A DNA stretch of 64,000 nt, taken from the NCBI GenBank assembly GCA_023392635.1, contig JAEVYS010000051.1:12506-76505 (forward strand), given 5' to 3'. The DNA is from Actinomycetes bacterium. Its GTDB lineage: Bacteria > Actinomycetota > Actinomycetes > Propionibacteriales > Propionibacteriaceae. Under the pieces are notes generated by a model that saw nothing but the letters and a program-made list of their open reading frames with translations, ran no database searches and had not been told where the DNA came from. A program made the position numbers and the translations under genes. Each line of letters starts with the position of its first letter. Position 1 is the first letter of the stretch. Shown in pieces: positions 58,728 through 64,000 of this stretch.

Positions 58728-59711
58728 TCACACCTTCCGGATGCGCACCCAGCTGACCTGGTGGTCGGGCGACTTGCGCAGGATCGCCGTCGCCCGCCCC
58801 CGTGTCGGCCGGATGTTGAGCTCGAGGTTCGGGCCGTTGATGCGGTTCCAGATGTCGATGGCGATCGCCGTGGCCTCGCTCTCGGTGAGCTGGCCGAACC
58901 GGACGAAGTACGACTCGGGGTCGCGGAAGGCGGTCTCGCGGAGGGCGAGGAACCGGGAGACGTACCAGTTGCGGATGTCCTCGTGGGCGGCGTCGACGTA
59001 CACCGAGAAGTCGAAGAAGTCACTCACCGCCAGCCCGGTGGTGCCGTCCGTGCGCCGTCGCGCCGGTTGCAGCACGTTGAGGCCCTCCACGATCAGCACG
59101 TCGGGCTGGGAGACCGTGATCACCTCGCCGGGCACGATGTCGTAGACGAGGTGGGAGTACACCGGGGCGGTCACCTGCGGCTTGCCCGACTTCACGTCCA
59201 TCACGAACTGCAGCAGCCGCCGCCGGTCGTAGGACTCCGGGTAGCCCTTGCGGTCTGCCAGCCCGTCCCGCTCCAGCCGTTCGTTGGGATAGAGGAAGCC
59301 GTCGGTGGTGATGAGGTCGACCCGGGGACGCGACGGGAGCCTCGAGAGCAGTTCCTTCAGCAGGCGCGACGTCGTCGACTTGCCGACGGCGACGGATCCG
59401 GCCACGCCGATCACGAACGGCGTGCGCTGCCCGGACAGGCCGAGGAACTTGTGGCTCGCCGAGAACAGGGCGCCGGTGCGTTCCAGGTACAGGCTGAGCA
59501 GGTCGGTCAGGGGCAGGTAGACCTCCCGCACCTCGGCGGCGTCGGTCGGGTCGCCGATGCCGCGCAGGCGCTCAAGGGTCGCCTCGTCGAGGTTCGCCGG
59601 ACGGGACGCCGCGAGCGAGGCCCAGTGCTGGCGGTCGAGGGTCAGGTACGGGCCGTAAGGGTTGTCCTCCGGCGCGTCCACGTCTTCGTAGACACCGATC
59701 GCTGGGGTCAT
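58728..59711 (-). CDS. coaA: Pantothenate kinase, type I
   Basis: First step of coenzyme A synthesis. 327 residues with the P-loop GVAGSVAVGKSTTSRLL, the substrate segments LITTDGFLYPNERL and KGYPESYDRRRLLQFV, and VLIVEGLNVLQP. The ATG at 59711 has AGAGGTGG directly upstream; an ATG nine codons earlier is possible. It is divergent from glmS, with 77 bp between starts. The gene is convergent with glmM across a palindrome. Confidence 0.96.
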   Translation of the reverse strand: MTPAIGVYEDVDAPEDNPYGPYLTLDRQHWASLAASRPANLDEATLERLRGIGDPTDAAEVREVYLPLTDLLSLYLERTGALFSASHKFLGLSGQRTPFVIGVAGSVAVGKSTTSRLLKELLSRLPSRPRVDLITTDGFLYPNERLERDGLADRKGYPESYDRRRLLQFVMDVKSGKPQVTAPVYSHLVYDIVPGEVITVSQPDVLIVEGLNVLQPARRRTDGTTGLAVSDFFDFSVYVDAAHEDIRNWYVSRFLALRETAFRDPESYFVRFGQLTESEATAIAIDIWNRINGPNLELNIRPTRGRATAILRKSPDHQVSWVRIRKV

Positions 59712-59788
59712 TACCACCTCTACTCGTGCCGGGCTCACCGCCGGGATCAGGGCCTCAGTCTGCCCAAGCCGCCACTACAGTGGCGGCC

Positions 59789-61633
59789 ATGTGCGGAATT
59801 ATCGGCTACACGGGTCCTCGTGTCGCGCGGAACGTGGTGGTCGCCGGGCTTCGGCGAATGGAATACCGGGGCTACGACTCCGCGGGCGTGGCTGTCGTTG
59901 TCGACGGCCGGATCGAGTACCGCAAGAAGGCGGGCAAGATCACCAACCTCGACGCCGAACTGGCCGACAACCCGATTCCGGACTCCGGCCTGGGCATCGG
60001 CCACACGCGCTGGGCCACCCACGGCGGACCCACCGACGCCAACGCGCACCCGCACCTGTCCGAGGGCGGCCGGGTCGCCCTGATCCACAACGGGATCATC
60101 GAGAACTTCGCGGTGCTGCGCTCCGAGCTCGAGGCCAAGGGGGTCGACTTCGCCTCCCAGACCGACACGGAGGCGGCCGCCCAGCTGCTGGGGCGCGAGG
60201 TCGAGTCCGGCGTGGACCTCGCGGAGGCGATGCGCCATGTGTGCGGACGCCTGGAGGGTGCCTTCACCCTGGTTGCGGTTGACGCCCAGGAGCCGCACCG
60301 CCTCGTGGCCGCCCGGCGCAACTCGCCCCTGGTGGTGGGCGTGGGCGAGGGGGAGAACTTCGTCGCCTCGGACGTCGCCGCGTTCATCGAGTTCACCCGC
60401 AACGCCGTCGAGCTCGGCCAGGACCAGGTGGTCGACGTCACGCAGGACTCGATCACGGTCACCGACTTCGCCGGGAACCCGGCCGAGACGCACCCCTTCG
60501 AGGTCACCTGGGACCTGTCGGCGGCAGAGAAGTCGGGCTACGACTGGTTCATGCGCAAGGAGATCTACGAGCAGCCACGCGCGGTCGCGGACACCCTGCT
60601 CGGGCGGTTCGACGCGGACGGCTCGCTGAAGCTCGACGAACTGCACATCCCCGAGAGCGAGCTGCGTTCGATCGACAAGATCATCATCGTCGCGTGTGGG
60701 ACGGCGTACTACGCGGGCCTGGTGGCCAAGTACGCCATCGAGCACTGGACGCGGATCGCCTGCGAGGTCGAGATCGCCAGCGAGTTCCGCTACCGCGACC
60801 CGATCATCACCGGGTCGACGCTCGTGGTCACCCTCAGCCAGTCCGGCGAGACCGCCGACACCCTGATGGCCATCCGCCACGCCCGCGAGCAGCGCGCCAA
60901 GGTCATCGCGATCTGCAACACCAACGGCGCCACCATCCCGCGCGAGTCCGACGCCAACATCTACACCCACGCCGGACCGGAGATCGGCGTCGCGTCCACC
61001 AAGGGCTTCCTCACCCAGGTGGCGGCCTGCTATCTGCTCGGCCTCTACCTGGCGCAGGTGCGGGGCACCATGTACGACGACGAGATCCACGCGGTCATGT
61101 CAGAGCTCGCCGCCACCCCGCCACTGATCCAGAAGGTGCTCGACTGCCTCGACCCGATCAAGGACCTCGCCAAGCGGTTCGTCGACCAGAAGTCCGTGCT
61201 GTTCCTCGGCCGCCACGTCGGCTACCCGGTGGCACTGGAGGGCGCTCTGAAGCTCAAGGAGATCGCCTACCTGCACGCCGAGGGCTTCCCCGCCGGCGAG
61301 CTCAAGCACGGCCCGATCGCGCTGGTCGAGGAGGGGATCCCCATCTTCATCGTCGTCCCGCCGCAGGGACGTGACCAGCTGCACGACAAGGTGGTCTCCA
61401 ACATCCAGGAGGTCCGCGCGCGCGGCGCCCTCACGATCGTGCTGGCCGAGGAGGGTGACGCGGAGGTCGAGCCGTACGCCGACGTGCTGTTCCGGTTGCC
61501 CAAGGTGTCCACCCTGCTGCAGCCGCTGCTGGCCACCGTGCCGCTGCAGATGTTCGCCTGCGAGCTGGCCACCCTCAAGGGCTACGACGTCGACCAGCCA
61601 CGCAACCTCGCCAAGAGCGTCACGGTCGAGTAG
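59789..61633 (+). CDS. glmS: Glutamine-fructose-6-phosphate aminotransferase
   Basis: Makes glucosamine 6-phosphate from fructose 6-phosphate and glutamine. 614 residues. The mature N-terminal nucleophile Cys follows the initiator Met (MCGIIGYTGPRVARNVV), which fixes the start at ATG 59789, 7 nt after TACAGT. The glutaminase domain has GHTRWATHGGPTD and HNGIIENF; two SIS domains have VACGTAYYAGLVAKY, TLSQSGETADTL and the C-terminal CELATLKGYDVDQPRNLAKSVTVE. No upstream glmS ribozyme space exists. Confidence 0.97.
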   Translation: MCGIIGYTGPRVARNVVVAGLRRMEYRGYDSAGVAVVVDGRIEYRKKAGKITNLDAELADNPIPDSGLGIGHTRWATHGGPTDANAHPHLSEGGRVALIHNGIIENFAVLRSELEAKGVDFASQTDTEAAAQLLGREVESGVDLAEAMRHVCGRLEGAFTLVAVDAQEPHRLVAARRNSPLVVGVGEGENFVASDVAAFIEFTRNAVELGQDQVVDVTQDSITVTDFAGNPAETHPFEVTWDLSAAEKSGYDWFMRKEIYEQPRAVADTLLGRFDADGSLKLDELHIPESELRSIDKIIIVACGTAYYAGLVAKYAIEHWTRIACEVEIASEFRYRDPIITGSTLVVTLSQSGETADTLMAIRHAREQRAKVIAICNTNGATIPRESDANIYTHAGPEIGVASTKGFLTQVAACYLLGLYLAQVRGTMYDDEIHAVMSELAATPPLIQKVLDCLDPIKDLAKRFVDQKSVLFLGRHVGYPVALEGALKLKEIAYLHAEGFPAGELKHGPIALVEEGIPIFIVVPPQGRDQLHDKVVSNIQEVRARGALTIVLAEEGDAEVEPYADVLFRLPKVSTLLQPLLATVPLQMFACELATLKGYDVDQPRNLAKSVTVE

Positions 61634-61638
61634 CGGCC

Positions 61639-61989
61639 ATGATCGTCGGCATCGGCATCGACGTCACGCAGGTCTCCCGGTTCACCGAGGCCGCCCATCG
61701 CACGCCCGGCCTGCTCGACAAGATCTTCACCGCCGCCGAGCACGACACGTCGATGCAGCGGATGGCCGGGCGGTTCGCGGCCAAGGAAGCGTTCGCCAAG
61801 GCGTTGGGGGCACCGACGGGGCTGGTGTGGACCGACGTCGAGGTCCGCAAGGACGAGGCCGGCGCACCGTACTTCGCCTGCTCCGGCACCGTCGCGGCCC
61901 TGGTGGCCGACCGCGGGATCGCGTCCATCCACCTCTCGATCACCCACGACGCCGGCATCGCCGCGGCAGTGGTGGTCTGCGAGTCCTGA
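61639..61989 (+). CDS. acpS: Holo-[acyl-carrier-protein] synthase
   Basis: Transfers phosphopantetheine from CoA to acyl carrier protein. 116 residues with IVGIGIDVTQVSRF (metal Asp) and AGRFAAKEAFAKALGAPTG (Glu and Lys), and the strand SIHLSITHDAGIAAAVVV. It starts 5 bp after glmS and ends 1 bp before nnr, so all three are probably one transcript. Its substrate CoA comes from the pathway of coaA nearby. Confidence 0.95.
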   Translation: MIVGIGIDVTQVSRFTEAAHRTPGLLDKIFTAAEHDTSMQRMAGRFAAKEAFAKALGAPTGLVWTDVEVRKDEAGAPYFACSGTVAALVADRGIASIHLSITHDAGIAAAVVVCES

Positions 61990-61990
61990 C

Positions 61991-63394
61991 ATGTTGTACG
62001 CCTACACCGTCGCCCAGATCCGCGAGGCCGAAGCCGACGCGATGGCGGTCCTCGGCCAGGACGCCCTGATGCAGCGGGCCGCCGCCGGCCTCGCTTCGGT
62101 GATCCTGCGGCGGTTGTCCCATCCGTACGGTTCACGCGTCCTACTGGCGGTCGGTTCCGGCAACAACGGCGGGGACGCCCTCTTCGCCGGGGTCAGGCTG
62201 GCGCGCCGCGGCGTCCGGGTGAGTGCGTGGCGCACCGGCAGCGGCGCCCACGAGGCCGGCTGGCGGGCCTTCCTCGCCGCGGGCGGGCACGTTCTCGATG
62301 CCGCGCAGGCCCTGTCCGAGCTGCCGCGGCAGCAGTGTGTCGTCGACGGCGTGGCCGGCCTCGGGTCGCGTCCCGGGCTGGCGCCGGACGTCGCCGGGTT
62401 CGCGTCCGCCTGCCGGCAGCACCGCGTGCCGGTCGTGGCGGTCGACCTGCCGTCCGGACTCCCGCCGGAGCCCCCGTTCGGCGACGAGCCGCGTTTCACC
62501 GCACAGGTCACCGTGACGTTCGGTGGCTACAAGCCCTGCCAGCTGATGGAGCCGGCACGCAGCGAGTGCGGCGAGCTCGAACTGGTCGACCTCGGCCTCG
62601 AACTCGTCGAGCCTGCCCTGGCGCAGTGGGAGGTCGCTGACCTGGCCGCCGCCTGGCCGGTGCCCGACGCGCGCAGCGACAAGTACTCGCGCGGAGTCGT
62701 CGGACTGGACACCGGCTCGGTCGACTACCCGGGCGCGGCGGTGCTCACCGCTGCGGGCGCGGTCGGAGTGGGCGCGGGCATGGTGCGGTACCTGGGCGCG
62801 CCGCCGGTGGCCGCGCGCATCCTCGACCGGTTCCCGAATGTGGTCGCTGGCCAGGGCCGGGTGCAGGCGCTGGTGCTCGGGTCCGGCTGGGGCGACCGCC
62901 GCGACCGTGGCGTGATCGGGCGGGCGGTCGAGGCGGGAGTCCCGCTCGTCGTGGACGCCGACGGGCTGCGCCACCTTCCGGAGAAGGGCCACCGCGGCGT
63001 CCTGCTGACCCCCCATGCCGGTGAATTGGCGCGGCTCATCGACGTCGAGCGGGCGGCGGTCGAGGCCGACCCCTTGGCCGCGGTGCGGACCGCCGTGGCC
63101 GCGACCGGGTGCACCGTCCTGCTGAAGGGGGCGACGCAGTACGTGGCGTCGCCCGGGGAGAACCGGATCTGGCTAGGCGTCCAGGGTCCTGGCTGGACGG
63201 CCCAGGCCGGCTCCGGGGACGTGCTGGCCGGTGCGTGCGGCGCCCTGATGGCCGCAGGGCTCACCCCGGTCGAGGCCGCGCTGGCCGCCACGAGCGTCCA
63301 GGCGCTGGCCGCGACACGCATGCCGGGACCCCTTCCTCCGCAGGACGCGGCCCTCAGGTTCAGGCGGGTAATCCGAGAACTTGCGCAGAATTAG
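61991..63394 (+). CDS. nnr: Bifunctional NAD(P)H-hydrate epimerase / ADP-dependent dehydratase
   Basis: Repairs damaged NAD(P)H hydrates. 467 residues. The N-terminal YjeF_N epimerase domain (about 1-210) has VGSGNNGGDALFAGVRLA and VVAVDLPSG; the C-terminal ribokinase-like dehydratase (about 225-467) has LLTPHAGELARLI, TVLLKGATQYV and the nucleotide loop WTAQAGSGDVLAGACGALMA. It starts 1 bp after acpS, the usual neighbour; alr, which often follows, is absent. Confidence 0.94.
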   Translation: MLYAYTVAQIREAEADAMAVLGQDALMQRAAAGLASVILRRLSHPYGSRVLLAVGSGNNGGDALFAGVRLARRGVRVSAWRTGSGAHEAGWRAFLAAGGHVLDAAQALSELPRQQCVVDGVAGLGSRPGLAPDVAGFASACRQHRVPVVAVDLPSGLPPEPPFGDEPRFTAQVTVTFGGYKPCQLMEPARSECGELELVDLGLELVEPALAQWEVADLAAAWPVPDARSDKYSRGVVGLDTGSVDYPGAAVLTAAGAVGVGAGMVRYLGAPPVAARILDRFPNVVAGQGRVQALVLGSGWGDRRDRGVIGRAVEAGVPLVVDADGLRHLPEKGHRGVLLTPHAGELARLIDVERAAVEADPLAAVRTAVAATGCTVLLKGATQYVASPGENRIWLGVQGPGWTAQAGSGDVLAGACGALMAAGLTPVEAALAATSVQALAATRMPGPLPPQDAALRFRRVIRELAQN

Positions 63395-63532
63395 GGTCGT
63401 TGCTGCCGCGCTTCTCCACTCCTCATCGGGTTGGCGTTACTGTGCGGCTGGCGGCCACACCGACGACCGACCTGTCGCGGAACTCACGGGCGAGCCCCGC
63501 GGCGACACCTACGTACGAAGTGAGGGAGTCAA
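63395..63532 (+). other. Intergenic leader before mtlA
   Basis: 138 bp without a gene. A possible -10 TACTGT lies at 63438-63443, and GAGGGAG precedes the mtlA ATG. No strong hairpin or operator was recognised. Confidence 0.35.
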
Positions 63533-64000
63533 ATGACTACCGATGTAGCGGCGCAGAGGGGATCAGCCCGGGTAGCGGTGCAGCGTTTCGGCACCTTCCT
63601 GTCCGGCATGATCATGCCCAACATTGCGGCCATCATTGCGTGGGGCATCATCACCGCGTTCTTCATCCCGGTCGGCTGGACGCCGAATGCTTCCATCGCG
63701 ACGATGGTCGGCCCGATCCTGACCTACCTGCTGCCCGCGCTGATCGCGTTCACCGGCGGCAAGATGGTCTACGACCACCGCGGTGGTGTCGTCGGCGCCT
63801 TCGCCACCATGGGCGTGGTGCTGGGCACCAGCGACCCGACGCTGCTGGGTGACCGTCCCGGTTCGACCATGTTCCTCGGCGCCATGATCATGGGCCCGCT
63901 GACCGCGTGGCTGATGAAGAAGATCGACGCCATCTGGGCGGGCAAGATCGCTCCCGGGTTCGAGATGCTGGTCGACAACTTCTCCGCCGGCATCCTGGCC
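63533..64000 (+). CDS. mtlA: PTS mannitol transporter subunit IICB (partial, 3' end beyond window)
   Basis: The first 156 residues of the mannitol permease. RFGTFLSGMIMPNIAAIIAW, GWTPNASIATMVGPILTYLL, FTGGKMVYDHRGGVVGAFAT, and MFLGAMIMGPLTAWLMKKID are close to MtlA of other bacteria. The membrane EIIC helices are present; the phosphorylated EIIB domain lies beyond the window. The ATG at 63533 follows GAGGGAGTCAA. It is separated from the nnr operon and probably starts its own mannitol operon. Confidence 0.88.
   Translation, partial: MTTDVAAQRGSARVAVQRFGTFLSGMIMPNIAAIIAWGIITAFFIPVGWTPNASIATMVGPILTYLLPALIAFTGGKMVYDHRGGVVGAFATMGVVLGTSDPTLLGDRPGSTMFLGAMIMGPLTAWLMKKIDAIWAGKIAPGFEMLVDNFSAGILA

Noticed and set aside
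57173..59023. Open frame of 616 codons on the minus strand opposite glmM and the glmM/coaA palindrome
   Set aside because: Opposite strand carries complete glmM; the frame crosses a palindrome and the end of coaA in another frame and shows no domain.
1..64000. tRNA, rRNA, CRISPR repeats or IS elements
   Set aside because: No tRNA cloverleaf motifs, regularly spaced repeats, transposases or terminal inverted repeats were recognised by eye; a tRNAscan and ISfinder search would settle this.

Overview
The window is a 64 kb piece of chromosome from a high-GC actinobacterium, most likely a member of the Propionibacteriaceae. The grounds are the GC-rich codon use, frequent GTG starts, ATGA/GTGA stop-start junctions, many start codons placed 6-7 nt after a TANNNT -10 box (leaderless signals), a resuscitation-promoting factor, a class II DAHP synthase, a DUF222/HNH gene and a PknL-type kinase with PASTA repeats. 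I recognise no prophage, IS element, CRISPR array, tRNA or rRNA.

Region by region: (1) 0-29 kb carries cytochrome oxidase genes (ctaE, a CtaG-like assembly factor), trpD, a DEDDh/GIY-YIG nuclease, an NlpC/P60 hydrolase, plsC, shikimate genes (class II DAHP synthase, aroE, aroK, aroQ), pknL, thiE, a polyprenyl synthase, metF and an RNA-polymerase-associated HelD-type helicase. From memory, the ctaE-trpD-nuclease-NlpC-plsC-aroG-pknL-idsA-metF order matches the Rv2193 to Rv2172c block of Mycobacterium tuberculosis. It is broken here by an accessory insert (about 20.9-24.0 kb) with a DUF222/HNH gene, two DnaA-box-like sites and two secreted proteins. (2) 29.2-33.3 kb is the infA-rpmJ-rpsM-rpsK-rpsD-rpoA-rplQ transcription/translation block, closed by a hairpin terminator. 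(3) 33.3-46 kb is more variable: an SDR enzyme, a five-gene ApbE/cytochrome b/NuoF-like/ferredoxin redox operon, an RpfB-like factor, sodA, and an ECF-transporter operon. (4) 46-53.8 kb holds RNA-modification genes (rsmC-like, truA, trmB), membrane proteins, a DsbA-family protein, EF-G2 and citrate synthase. (5) 54-64 kb holds two paralogous membrane proteins, rplM-rpsI-glmM, coaA, glmS, acpS, nnr and the start of a mannitol PTS gene.

The most interesting system is the leftward operon at 39.5-45.7 kb. Its leader contains a clear cobalamin riboswitch aptamer. The first gene encodes a secreted protein with an all-helical terpene-cyclase-like repeat domain followed by a DUF4430/transcobalamin-C-like domain, the same order of folds as animal intrinsic factor and transcobalamin. 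The next gene encodes a second copy of the DUF4430-like domain on a Thr/Ser/Pro stalk with a C-terminal membrane anchor. EcfT, a fused EcfA-EcfA' ATPase and an EcfS substrate-binding protein follow. I infer a surface capture-and-import system for vitamin B12 or a related corrinoid.

Other notable structures are a threefold 17-bp duplication of the aroE start region that creates two six-codon micro-ORFs linked by GTGA junctions, about nineteen candidate leaderless promoters including one divergent pair with overlapping -10 boxes, a 63-bp near-perfect palindrome with a duplicated arm after marC, and an ApbE operon that lacks a visible flavinylation substrate.
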